A stretch of DNA of 64,000 nt, from contig NC_069124.1 of NCBI RefSeq assembly GCF_026914265.1, positions 27,126,989 through 27,190,988 on the forward strand, in the 5' to 3' direction. This document shows positions 48,096-61,000 of this stretch, one piece after another (the stretch's first letter is position 1; every line of letters starts with the position of its first letter). The stretch comes from Mya arenaria (Eukaryota; Mollusca; Bivalvia; Myida; Myidae). The notes under the pieces are model-generated. The model did not search any database, was not told where the DNA came from, and was given only the letters and a program-made list of their open reading frames with translations. The position numbers and the translations under genes were made by a program.

Positions 48096-48912
48096 CGGAC
48101 GTCACAGAACAGACTTGCGCAACTGCTTCTTTGCACAGTACATTTGTACTTCCTGATGCTATAGAAGCTTTGAGTAGTCTAGTAAGGTACTTAATTTCAA
48201 GTTATATCTCTTGGACAACCACTCCACTTGGGCATGTGGCTAGGGAAGATTTCTTCTTGCAGACCACATTGCCTGAATGCATTACACGATTTACTTTTTC
48301 TGCTGGAACCACGCACGGTCTATATGTTCAAAGGTGTGATCGTGCTTTTAGTGGTAGAACCTTTGATAAACCTTGTTTGTAAAAGATAACTCACAAATTC
48401 GTTTGCGTCTATGTTTTGTCTTTGAAATGCAATGTACTTTGCACTATTTTATTTCTACTTTTCTGCTGTATAACCACGCATTTTCGTATTCGTTTTGAAA
48501 CACCATCTGTTATAACACTCCTACGCATTGGACACGTTCTAGGTGGTTGTATTTGCCGGGTACCATCAACAAAATGTTCACCATGTGCAAAGTCATTTTA
48601 AGTGAATTGACATGTTCTTTGTCTGCTGCATTCAAAGCAATGTAAACATAGTTCCTTTCCATGCTGTTTTTAACAGAAAATCATTACGATCAAGGTGCTG
48701 CTTAGTTTTCGGGGGGGGGGGGGGTTATCAATACTTTTCCCCTTTACATTGCTCGGTAATAATGATATACTGGGTTGTTCAAATGTATTGTCCGAAAATA
48801 GGTCATGAAGCGCACCTTTTGGAACTCGCTGTCCCCATGCCTGTTTGTGCTCAGTGAATGTTTTTTCACATAACCCATAATCCCATCAAGAACAACACCC
48901 TATAAGATTGCC
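48096..48912. other. Possible further relic of the SWIM-type element
   Basis: Several open frames on both strands, including cysteine-containing minus-strand stretches (RTCPMRRSVITDG; CKKKSSLATCPSG). They may belong to the neighbouring relic, but no family is certain. A G-run of about 14 lies near 48712. Confidence 0.25.
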
Positions 48913-49180
48913 TCAACGGGACTGCAACTTTTACCATCGGCTACAGGACATGTGCAATGGGCGATTTCTTCAGTGAACTTTTCTGTGATGGCTACCCGAG
49001 CCTGGTAGTTTTCGCGTCGAACACCAGTTTGGCTGGATGAAACAAGGGCTTAAAGGAAGTTTCACCTACCTTACATATACAAATATTCATTTTCCACTGT
49101 GGATGAGGTAATCTACAATGTCTTTATATGACAGCTTCGCCCATGTTCTGGTGTTGAATTTCATCTCTGGAAGTAAACCT
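48913..49180 (-). pseudogene. Fossil of a SWIM-zinc-finger protein (YqaJ-associated type)
   Basis: Minus-strand stretches LLPEMKFNTRTWAKLSYKD with IVDYLIHSG, then TGVRRENYQARVAITEKF and AHCTCPVADGKSC, resemble a SWIM-finger protein family common in mollusc and cnidarian genomes, often paired with a YqaJ recombinase domain and probably spread by mobile elements. The copy is short and broken in at least two places. Age looks moderate. Confidence 0.55.
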
Positions 49181-50639
49181 GAGAATTGAAATACATTTCA
49201 GTTATCATTTTTAACAGGTTGAAATGACTCATCATAAAGGGAAACAGTATGTACTCGTTACAGTAAGGTTCGTAACTTAAGGTGTACATTTCTATTTCTG
49301 TATCGTATGTAGTACTTATTTAATTACTCAATTTTATATCATCTCCCATTAAGCTAGCAATATTGATTGTCAGTTTTTAAGCAGACTGCCATGAACCTGC
49401 AGTAGTGTATTGCGGCCGGGTCACGAAAAAACCAAAATGGCTTCCGTCAATTTTCCGGATATCGAATCGTCTATTGCACTGTGAAAATGCCTCATATGCT
49501 TATATAGTGTTCTAGTTCCTGTGTAAACATTACTGGACCGGCGCTAGCAACAATCATTGTAAGCTTATTCTTCATTATTTTTTACACATTCTATATTGCT
49601 ACCTTTTAATACTTGTAAGTAATTGTGAATTCTTAAAAGTAATATATGCACACGTTCTATTCGACCCCTGGTGTACTTATTGCATAAGTTTTACACTGTT
49701 TTTCATTAAAATGCTAAATCCAATAAATTTTATTTGTATTTAATTCCTCACTAGCATGTTTATCTCGTTGCATGTACTCACAATTAAATGGTTTGACTAT
49801 TAACCTATACTCCATGTTTAAACTGCTGTTTTAACGAAAGTTCCGGAGACATTTTAGGCCAGGCAAGCGAGTCGATTTGAGGTGTCGACTACTGCTACCG
49901 AAAAAAATATGTGTTGGTCGTGAATCTTCATATCTGTGTTTATGCTCCCCATCCTTCTCCGCGGTGATACATTTTTAATAAAAAGAGAAGGTTTTATGTT
50001 TTCCTGGGTATACTGTCAATATCAACTTGTAATTTAAAAACAACTTATTGAACGACACTTTGTTGTTGCACTTGGAAATGAAATAGACAAGCATTAAGTA
50101 AAATCCAAAACATGACGTTTTATGAGGTATTGTGCTCTCTGCTTTTAATGTCAATTAGTCAAATTCCATTTTAATAAGGTAATTAAATCGCATGCGTAAA
50201 CATGGTACTTATAAGATTTTTGTACGTCATGTTTACATCAGAAAACTTAAAAACCTAAATATATTATCAAGTGTTTTAATGATGATGATTGTTTGCTATT
50301 TTTGTTTTTGTTGATAGTCTTTTTCAATTATTAGATCATATATACAGCAAGAAAATCACATCTGCAACTTATCAATAGTAAACCGAGAGAGGCGACAGCG
50401 TATACGTCAACCTGCTCCTCAGATGTCGTCATCTAAAGAAAAATGACATCATTTTATCCACGGTGTGGGGACGTTTCAGTGATCGAGCGCAGTTACAGAA
50501 CAAATTGGAAATGTTTAGGCAATGGGGTATGGTTGTGAGGCCGGCAATTTATCTGAATCCCTTATATATACCTAAGTTTTATTCGTAAATGATTTCCAGA
50601 AGTCCAAAAATAAGCGTTATGCCTTCCGATTCTAATGCA
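49181..50639. other. Non-coding stretch
   Basis: AT-rich. No gene or repeat recognised. Confidence 0.4.
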
Positions 50640-50960
50640 TAGCTTTAGGTTAACCAAACGTCAAAATACTACAAGGCTCTTATTTTTAAAACTGGTTTAA
50701 ACCCCCAGTAAATTTACATTTTACTGACCGTTCCAAGGCGGTACCTAACAATTATTAATAAACATACCAATTATTTATATATATATTTAGTATTTATGCA
50801 CTGTGCTGTTTGTAAAGTTGTGTGCTATTCTATGTTTCTTGTTTGTGAATTTGTGTTCTATGTCTTTGGCGTTGCCCATTGCCACTAAACCGGGTTTATG
50901 TTTAAACTTTTTGCTACTGAGCATGTTTCTGTAGCTTTTTGCATATATATTGTGTACAGT
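50640..50960 (+). repeat. Dispersed repeat (copy 2 of 3, most complete)
   Basis: Runs from CTGGTTTAAACCCCCAGTAA through TTTTACTGACCGTTCCAAGG, ATGTCTTTGGCGTTGCCC and GCCACTAAACCGGG to TCTGTAGCTTTTTGCAT. Its second half matches 5.14 kb (same strand) and most of it matches 56.76-57.04 kb (opposite strand). No coding capacity; class unknown. Confidence 0.8.
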
Positions 50961-52409
50961 TTAAACAGTATGAGCCTTTTAAATGGGTTTCCTGAATTAA
51001 TAGTTAAGTGGGTACAAATGTCCCAGTTAAAAAGCGCCATAATGAAAGGACAATAAGATGTTTTACAGCCTTCTGAAAACGGATAGGTTTATGCATCGCC
51101 CACTTGAGAACTCTACTGACAATCGTCACATCGTTCAGTATAATTGTTTTCCAAAGATTTATCTATTGTATTATACAATTTTATTGTATTGAGCACTCTT
51201 AAGCACCCCAAGGGTTACGACTTCAATATCTTTTTGGAACGGGGCCCTTCTCCATTGAACAATTTCGGCAAAATTTCCGCAATTGTTTTCATTAACTTTC
51301 CTCCAATACTACTTTGGAAAATCAGTCTTAACTTCAATTTAAATTCATTGGACACTCTGGAAAATCAACAAACTGGTTTTGCTCTCTGTGTACATGTGGT
51401 TGCGATACAGTTTTGCAGTTCCGTCCGACTTAAGGCACTGTGCATTTAATATATTGTACATCATATAACATGATTTTATGAGGCCTATCAGTAGCAGAGT
51501 AGCCTAAAAGAGTAAAACATCATTTCTGCATCCTTTTCAGAGCTATTGTAGGTATTCGCGAGCGCTTAGCAGTTGTAGTAGCAATCACCAAGATTGTACT
51601 GGAGATAATTATTTTATCAAGGACGAAATTCAATAACTAATGAGTTTTCAAGTGAAAAGTGTTAAAAACTATACGCAATAATAGCAATTTTACTGTTTAG
51701 CTCTGCTTACATGTAACAGTTCCTATATCTGAGGTAATGTACAGACAAAAACAGGAAACATTCTCAAATATATTGCGTTTGTTGTAAACAACTTGCAACC
51801 AGCAAATATCTCGATATAATATCAAGATACCTTTTTCGTCAAGCACATTCTCATTTATCAGCTAATATATGTAGCTTGGGCTTCAGCGAAATTGACCTTG
51901 TTGGTTTATCTTTGGGTAACACGCCCTATCAGTTTATGTGTTTTTAATTTATTTTACAAGTGCCGACTTCCTTGTTCCTCATGTTTAGTTCGCCTTCAAC
52001 ATAGATTTATGATATGTACTGCTGTGCGTATTATTTACAATGACTGATAAACTTACTGTTCAAACATAAATTTGATAGCAGAATAAACGGAGATAAACAC
52101 TTGCTAAAATAAAGAAATCATTGTAATAACATGTAACTACATATGTGCGACTGGAATAACACAGGCATCGGAAACTTCCAACGGGTATATTGTTTTCTGA
52201 ACTACAGTTTACATATTTGTTTCATCTGCAGTTGGATTACAGGTACATTCATAAATATCTATATTTATATGTAGAAAAGCAATTCATAAGTACAAGGTAA
52301 TTTTACATCTAGAAAGTATCACAAACCTTTCCTTTATTAGTACTTACATCATATTTATATAACAGTTTCCCTAAACTTTAAGCCACATATTGAGTGTTTA
52401 ATTGGTAGC
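50961..52409. other. Non-coding stretch
   Basis: AT-rich. A 101-codon frame at 51144-51449 has no family signature and is taken as chance. Confidence 0.4.
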
Positions 52410-53560
52410 AATCCTGATTCCACCTCTGATTCTACCACTGAATTGACCAGCCCACTGATTCTACCATTGATTCTACCTCTGAAATGACATGTCCACTGAT
52501 TTTACCACGACCATACCACTGAAAGGACCAGCCCACTGATTCTACCATTAATTTACTGCTTATTCTACCACAGACATGACCTCCCCACTGATTTTACCAA
52601 TGATACTACCACTGACATGACCTCCCTACTGATTCTACCACTGACATAACCTGTCGACTGATTCTACAACTGATTCTATCACTGACATGACCTGTCCACT
52701 GATTTTACCACTAATTTTAACACAAACATGACCTTCCCACTGATTTAACCACTGTGGCCACTGATTCTTCCACTGAATTTTCCACTGACATGACCTGTCC
52801 ACTGATTTTACCACTAATGCTACCAATGACATGACCTCCCCACTGATTTTACCATTGATTTTACCATTGATTCTACCACTGATATTACACTTATTCTACC
52901 ACTGACATGACCTGTCCACTGATTTTATCACTGTTGCTACCACTGACATGACGTCCCCACTGATTTTGCCATTGATTTTACCATTGATTCTACCACTGAT
53001 ATTACACTTATTCTACCACTGACATGACCTCCCCACTGATTTTACCATTGATTTTACCATTGATTCTACCACTGATATTACACTTATTTTACCACTGACA
53101 TGACCTCCCCACTGATTTTACCATTGATTTTACCATTGATTCTACCACTGATATTACACTTATTCTACCACTGACATGACCTGTCCACTGATTTTATCAC
53201 TGTTGCTACCACTGACATGACGTCCCCACTGATTTTGCCATTGATTTTACCATTGATTCTACCACTGATATTACACTTATTCTACCACTGACATGACCTC
53301 CACACTGATTTTACCATTGATTCTACCACTGATATTACACTTATTCTACCACTGACATGACCTCCCCACTGATTTTACCAATGATACTACCACTGACATG
53401 ACCTCCCCACTGATTTTACCAATGATACTACCACTGACATGACCTCCCTACTGATTCTACCACTGACATGACCTGTCCACTGATTCTACTACTAATTTTA
53501 TCACTGACATGACCTGTCCACTGATTTTACCACTGACCGCTTCACTGATTATACCCACAT
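52410..53560. repeat. Minisatellite on ACTGATT(C/T)TACC words, with about 270-bp higher order
   Basis: Short words (CCACTGATTTTACCATTGAT, CTACCACTGACATGACCTCC) alternate in 12-30 bp steps. A larger block containing CACTGTTGCTACCACTGACA recurs at 52930 and 53199, giving a period near 270 bp in the middle. Frames rich in Thr, Asp and Ser appear but are broken often, so coding is unlikely. Confidence 0.95.
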
Positions 53561-53856
53561 TAAATTAACTGTCGATATCTCAAATTTGACTTGACTCACA
53601 TAACACGCACGGGTTTGAATGTATTATATTATAAATACTTTTTGCAATACATTTTTACTCAAAAAATATTTATTTAAGAAGTATAAGAGTTTTAATGTTT
53701 TGGTTCTTTTTTACAATAAAAAAGAAAAATCATGAAAATTAACAATGCATTTTTTTCTTAATATAATTCCTCAAAATTGTAATTTAAATACGGTTTTCTT
53801 GATCACCAATGTCATTCCGAACAATTAAATTAAACGGTGAATGGAAGATAATGATG

Positions 53857-53891
53857 ATTATTATTAATATTATTAATATTATTATTATTAA

Positions 53892-53967
<76 letters not shown>

Positions 53968-53968
53968 G
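53857..53968. repeat. (ATT)n microsatellite
   Basis: About 110 bp of ATT units with a few AAT interruptions at the left end. Confidence 0.98.
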
Positions 53969-54634
53969 TTATGATATAAATTATAAGAAGGCATCAGAGA
54001 CGTTGTTTCGCCCCTTGCTCAATTATTTCTAGTGCTCAATAAACTTTTTTAAAGTAATAAGACTAAATTAATGAGCACAAACATGACCTTACACTGAAGT
54101 AAAACATCCGCGAAAACCGTGCTTATAATTTTCCAAAAAGTTTTCTTTTATTGAAATACAATTAATCATTCAATTTTATCGAGTTAAGTTAATTTTTAGT
54201 AGGTCATCGAATACCATAATTGTATGATAGAATGCAGTAGATTGCCTTCAATCGCGCACAATTATTACATATACCTGTAAAGACACAAACAAGCTAAATA
54301 TTATTTGTATACATATAAGAAGAAATGAACAACAACATTTAAACCTGAAACAAGTCTACATTGACTTAAGAAAAATTATTGTCGTGTTGATCATAAGGTT
54401 ATTAATTCAAGAACGAATAATAACCAAAACAAGAGGTAAACTTATTCTTTCTAAAAGTGTTTAAATGTACATCTTACCATTTTCTAATAATTTTCATAAT
54501 TATATCAAATTTTGTTTTCAGTATCTCTGACTGATACTAAAATGATATCAACTATTACTTGTCACTAGTCACTTGGTATGTTTCAACAACAACATACCGT
54601 CATTTAACAGGATAAGACGGAAAAGAACAATACG

Positions 54635-54930
54635 TCGGTTGGACACTTAGACATTATAACATTTCAGTCGGTCATAATAACATGTCAGGTATTAAAACAT
54701 ATTCACATGTCCTTTATACATACTAACATGCTAGTTAGACATAAACATTATCACAGGTCGGTTAAACATGAAAGCATGCTAGCTAGACATAATAACATTT
54801 CATTAAGACATGAAGACATACTGGTTAGACATAATAATATGTCAGTTTGAAATGGTATCATGCTGGTGAAACATACTAACATTTCATTTAGACATGATAG
54901 CATGTCAATTAGACATAACAGCATCAGATA
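54635..54930. repeat. Degenerate minisatellite, about 28-bp unit
   Basis: Ten or so diverged units around GTTAGACATAATAACATGTC, with variants such as TTAAACATGAAAGCATGC. It lies 150 bp upstream of the fucolectin-EGF gene start. Confidence 0.75.
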
Positions 54931-55080
54931 TCACAACATTTGCCAGTTGTGGCTTTCCATAAGCGATGAATGCATACTGCAGTAAATGATAACATATGCA
55001 TACATTAGATTATATAATACAGTATTTTCTATTTCAGTCAGCTGCCTTACCTCGATTACGATGTTTTAACCGAAACTAAT

Positions 55081-58000
55081 ATGGAGCGAGTACTCAAAAT
55101 TCTGCTGGCTTCGATGATTCTGAACATCAATGTTGAATTAGGTAAAACCTAAAATCCTAGTAACTATTTTACTTCAGTTGCATCAAGCTTAAAGTATAGA
55201 TGCTTATTAGAAATCAATTTAAATACCGCCCTTAAGGGCCGACAGCGATGCAAAGGTCGATCGAAGGACCAATAATAAAATGTTTAAAACATTCTATTTA
55301 GTTTTGAGGTTCGATATTAAACAAGTATAATTCATATATACGTTGCAACATGAAAAGCTGTAATAAGGATTCGAGCAGTTTTTACAAAATAATATTTTAT
55401 CAGATTTCCAATCGAAAAGCATTTGCGTTTTCCCGGAAATGTCTTGATACAAAATTAATGTGTTTATGAATCAAATTTACCGGAACTGCTCAATCAACAA
55501 TGTCAACTAACCCAAAATATGTCACCAAGACTATTTGTTTCACCGCCCAAAAAGATCGTTCCTCAAAACTAAATAAAACAGGACCTTTTAAACGTTTTAA
55601 TTTTTGACCTTCCACACCCACTTTTGCATTATGGCCGTTCCACAATGAGTATAGGATTGTTTAACTGGTTCAACGAAAAACTTTTAATCTGCCAACCAAA
55701 AGTTGTAGCGTAATTTGTCTCGTATTTAAAAATTAATAGAATCACTGCAACAACACATTTTTTTTTACAATATTCTACCAAGTAAACGCTAAGATTTCAT
55801 TTTGTTTTCATGATGAACATTTATTTCAATACACACAATGATTCTTAAGATGAAAGCGTGTTTATTCGTCTTGATTTCGTGAAAAAATAACATTTTAAAA
55901 GACTGTTGTGCTTTATTTGTTTAAACAGGAAATGCTATAATGAAAATATAGAACTATGACGTCAACTTACCGGATATGACGTCACGATTTAACAAAAGCA
56001 AATTTCGTAAAGTCTTTATTTAATTATTCATACTTTATTCCATCTTAATATGCAATCCTCTGTTATACATATTTTAATCGATCGGGTGTATCAGTTGTTT
56101 CAAATTATTCCGGGAACTTCATTTTTGCAATGCATGTACCGCGGGAAGTGACATTTTTCTGTGGTATAAGGCTCATCTCTAAAGCAGACGAACAGGAAAA
56201 TAGATTGTCTTTGCCATTGTTTACTGGAAAATCAAGTAACAAAAGATAAATAAAAATATGATACTAGTCGTCATATAATACACAACTCGTTGTGATAAAT
56301 AGTGTTTTACATGACGACTCGTGACAGATCCTATATGATGGCTCAAACTCATAAAGAATCATTGTGTTCAAACTAATAACTGATTGAAACATTCCTATAT
56401 TTGACAACAATTAATATTTAAAAAAACATATTAATCAAGCTTATTCATATGCATTTACTTTTTTGACCAATATTTTCCATATTTTCATATATATGGCAAT
56501 AAATACTATACCAAAAAGTTTTGTTTAAATATAACTGAAGTTGAAAATTAAATCCAAGTGGGGCTCATTAATTCTGTTTGGTTTGGCATTTTGAGTTGTC
56601 ACAGGTGTGTATCTCACGCATCGCCTTAACGCAGGAATGTTTAACGTTTCCAAGCGGAAATAATCACATGAACATTTGATTTTTATGGTTTCAAATCCAT
56701 GCACTCAACCAATGTATTAAAATTATATAAATCCAATTAGTCATCTATCACCAATTTATTGCAATACCTATGTGGAAAACAACAGAAACAAGCTAAGAAG
56801 CCAAAAGTTTAAACATAAACCCTGTTTAATGGCACAGGGTAAACGCCAAAGACATAGATCACAAACACATCACAAACAAGAAACATGGAACAACTCCACA
56901 AGCAACACAGTACATATATACTATATAAAAAACAGGTATGTTTATCAAGGATTATTAGGTAAAGCCTTGAAACGGTCAGTAAAATTTAAATTAACTCGGG
57001 GTTTAAACCAGTGTACGTGCACAAACCTCACTCTTATCCCAATAGTCCTGAATAAAGAAAAAAACTTTAAAGGTAAATTTTATCAAAGTATGCATTAACT
57101 CTATCTGCAGACGGAGAAACAAACAATTCGTATAGTTTGATTGAATAGGGTTTTTTTTTTTCAATCATTAGTGAAACTGTTTTTGTTTTACAATAAGTTA
57201 TAACATCGTTTTATTATTCACTGTCGTTCGCACGAATTAAGGTAAGAGTGTGGTCTGGTGTTTAGGCGGAACCGGAGTAACCGGTGGAATCCCACTTGTC
57301 CGGCATAGTGACCGCAAACTAAACTCATATGCGCCCAGATCGGTCATCGAACCCGGGTCACCTATATGAGAAGCGAGATCGCTAACCACTGCGTGAACCG
57401 GACAACCTTGAACCATTGAACTTTCCGTTGCCATCAGGACCTCGTTAATTTGCAAATCGAAAGCTAAAATGAGGACATTAACGTCAGTGGTTTGTTACTA
57501 AAATCGAACTTGACCTCACTTTAATAGTTTTATACAAATGCGTCAGGAAACAATAGATTTTGACAAATTCTCAGTTGAAAAGGGACAGTAGTAAAAAAAA
57601 TGATGGTCTGTAGCCAATTTCAAACTTAACTTGTATCTTATTGTTTTAACAAAAAATAACATTTCTCATGTTCATTATCAACTGACTGTATTATTTTAAT
57701 CATATGTGTATTGATATTAGAAAACAAGTCCATTTTGATTCTTTTTTTCTGAATAGCAAGACCGGATTGTGTGTGAAAATTACCTTGATAATGTCATTAA
57801 ATGTCATTTAATCTAAAAACATAGTTGAGCCTAAATAACCATAATGTGGTGTTTAAGAGTAATATAATATTTCTACATAAAACATGTCGGTACTTATGAT
57901 GTAAAATGGATACACATAATTTATTCTTACCTATCATTCAACTTGTCACTAGTCTAGAAAAGTCTTTTACAACACATCATTCAGTCAGTTTTTTAAAGAT

Positions 58001-61000
58001 GTGTTTGTTTTTTCTAGCGACCGGATTTCTATTGAGTGGCAACGCATACCAGTCATCAACATTCTCATCATGTACTGCTGACAAAGCTTTGGACGGCGAA
58101 AAGGAATACAATGATCTTCCATGCACGTGCAGTGTTACAGCTCCTAATGAATCCCCTCGGTGGTGGGAAATGGATTTTGGATCGAAGCATTTGATTGATT
58201 CTATTGTTGTCACGGGTCGTACAGGTAACTGTATTTGAATTAAATTATATTTCAGGAAAACATCGACTTATATATCTTTGGCATATAGCGATGAATGTTG
58301 ATTCATTCACGCTCAGAGACGTATTGTTTAATTAACCCTTGTGATTCTTAAAAACTCTAGTCAAAGTTTTCCGTGCAAATACTATCTATTGCATAACACA
58401 GTAACGACAGGATGTATTTAACTTGCTTGTTTGCAATTTCCTAGTTTTTTTTTTACAAATTCTAAAACTGTTAAATTATAAAGAAGAAAGAGTACAATGC
58501 TTAATTAATACTTTCGTTTTTGTGGAATTATAACGTTATACATTTCAGATATTAAGTTTGATCAAGAAATACACTATTTCAAATGTTACCATTAAAGATA
58601 AAATACAAGAAACATCCTTTAGCTGATTCTGTAAAACGGCCGTTCCTGATGGATGGTTGGACGGATCAATGGATGGTTGCATTCAGATAGATTTTATGCT
58701 TAGGTGTGTAAGGCTGAAATTTAACAAGATTAGTCCTCCTGAATGGTATTAAAACTGAATAATTACATGTGTAATATGTATCTCCCCCATTCTTGATAGG
58801 CAAGATATCCATCTGTTGGCCCGTTCGTCCGTTTAATCGTGTTTTCTACCATGACTATATCTGATTATATTAATATTAATATGATGATGATTAGGCAAAG
58901 TTTTAGCTGCGTTAGATTTTGATTCACGTGATAGGTATAACTCCTAAACAGTTTTTTTCGAATAGTCGGTTTCATATATTCAATAAGTTTCTGTTATTTT
59001 TACCGCACTGTTTTTGCGAGGAATTAGTCGCTTAAATTGAAAACAATGCAAATCGTTCATAATGGTACTTTGCAGCTTGATGGGATCTGTTCATATTATA
59101 TCTTCAATGAACCAAGACAGTCAAAACATTCATTAACATTTTTTTTACAAGCCCGTCTAGCCTCATTCGATTGAAACAAAGTACCAAAAAGATGTATCGA
59201 TTTGTGTCTAAAGTAAACATAACGTGGTTTAGATGTTCAATACAAATTTAATCGCTTGCGATCTTCTGTGTTGCATTGTCTGCTATAACAGTTGCCAATT
59301 TACTTCATTTCAGTTCGACCACAAAAAGGTTTAATAAGTAAATGCCCGTTATTGATAGTATGCGTTGTATTTGTTTATGTTTGGCCAGGACCAAGCCCGA
59401 GAACAGAGTAGAGATAAATCGGCATCTTTGGACGCATGTTTTATTTCAGATACCGTGGAACAAAGTCTAAACCTTGCTGCCTACATCAGCAACAACACGA
59501 TGGGTCCTAACAACGGTATTGTCGTTCACACACCTGATTGGAATACTATTGGGTTAATTGTGCAATTTAATATCACTCCTCGGATTGCCCGGTATATCAA
59601 CATAAAAAAAGATATTGCCAAGGACGTGTTGACTATTTGTCAAGTAGAAGTATTCGAAGCAAGTAAGTAAGCATACTCCGTAGAATGCCCTTGACGAAAG
59701 ACAGCTTTGTGAGAAATGGGTGTCATATATTACAACTAATATGTGGAACATGTTTGTCGTACACTAAAAAGTAGTTTTTAAAAGAGTTTTAAAGGGTCAG
59801 ATTTTTACAACTTGAACTTGGTATTATGTGTACTGACAGCATTCATCAATTGCAAGTTGCTATTAAAAGCGGAGACAGTCAGTAAGTCCTTTAGTATTTG
59901 TTTATATGAAATAATTACTTTACAAGAGTCTTTAGTGCTATTGGAGATTGGACAATTTAGGCTTAAGTATACACATTTTGTTTATAGTAAGTATTACTCA
60001 GTTAGCGTTTAGTGTTTGTTCATCGGATTTACATCCTGCTTTATACAACTATACTTACATTCACACTTCATTCCTTAACGATGGTTGTTGTTTATCTATT
60101 GCACTTTATTTCTGTATAAAGTGCAATGGCATTTCCCATCGATATCGCGTGCGTTTGTTCGATACTTCTGTCCTGCCATTGGGCGCAATTATACCAAGGG
60201 GCGGGGCATATTTACTACGAAACTATTTTTTTCAATGAAATCGTAGTAAAAATATTGGCAACATGCTCAACTGTAATCTGCAGTAAAGCAGTTAAAACAA
60301 AATAAGCAACTATAATTTGATTGATTTTTATGTAGATAATTTCATGATGGATGGAACAATTGGAGAAACGATTGTGTTTTTTAAAAGGCTGTTAAATGTC
60401 ACTAAAATGCAAAAACAGTTAGTTCAAAATAACCTCTATAACGGGTGCTTGTATGACGTCATGAGTGATGTCATTGAAAAAGTTTTACATTAAGCTCGAT
60501 TTGGGCCGCAACATAACTCGGCAGCTGCAATTTGTTTCGACGCCATTTTTTGCAGTGTTCATTCGTTTTGAAAGTGTTCTTTTTTCGAAATTTGACTGGA
60601 TTACTGGGATTATTTACACACAATACCTATTGGGTAATCAATTAATTACCTATACATTCCTACTTTAACCTTTATTTGTTTTGATAACAAATTTAAGCCT
60701 GAAAATTTTGTAAACATGTTCTTGATAAAATGTACAGCATCTTCAGCATCAGAGAAAAAAATATTTGAAATTTCTTTGTTCATTGCATACGACGTAATGG
60801 AATCATGTCCATATAAGTCGTATGTTCTGAATAAAATCGAAATAAATAACTAAAGTTCGGAGGAGGTAGTCGTTTCAGACATAATTTAGTGCTTTTAATA
60901 GTCAAAACAATTGCAGAAAAAACTATTAGTAAACACATCAGCTTGCCAGGAAAAGAGAACTCAGCAGAAAATATGTAAGTTATATGTGGTTTATTTCATG

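Larger units (their letters stand above)
55142..58017 (+). other. First intron of the fucolectin-EGF gene
   Basis: 2.9 kb, AT-rich, phase 1. It contains the reversed dispersed repeat (56.76-57.08 kb) and a reversed SINE (57.24 kb). No other exon seen. Confidence 0.6.

Noticed and set aside
48131-48601. Two plus-strand open frames of 60-83 codons
   Set aside because: No family signature; the better protein signal nearby is on the minus strand.
51144-51449. 101-codon plus-strand open frame
   Set aside because: Composition and lack of any motif or splice partner suggest chance.
59812-60238. Overlapping open frames in intron 3 of the fucolectin-EGF gene
   Set aside because: No cysteine pattern of EGF or other domains and no splice-phase fit.
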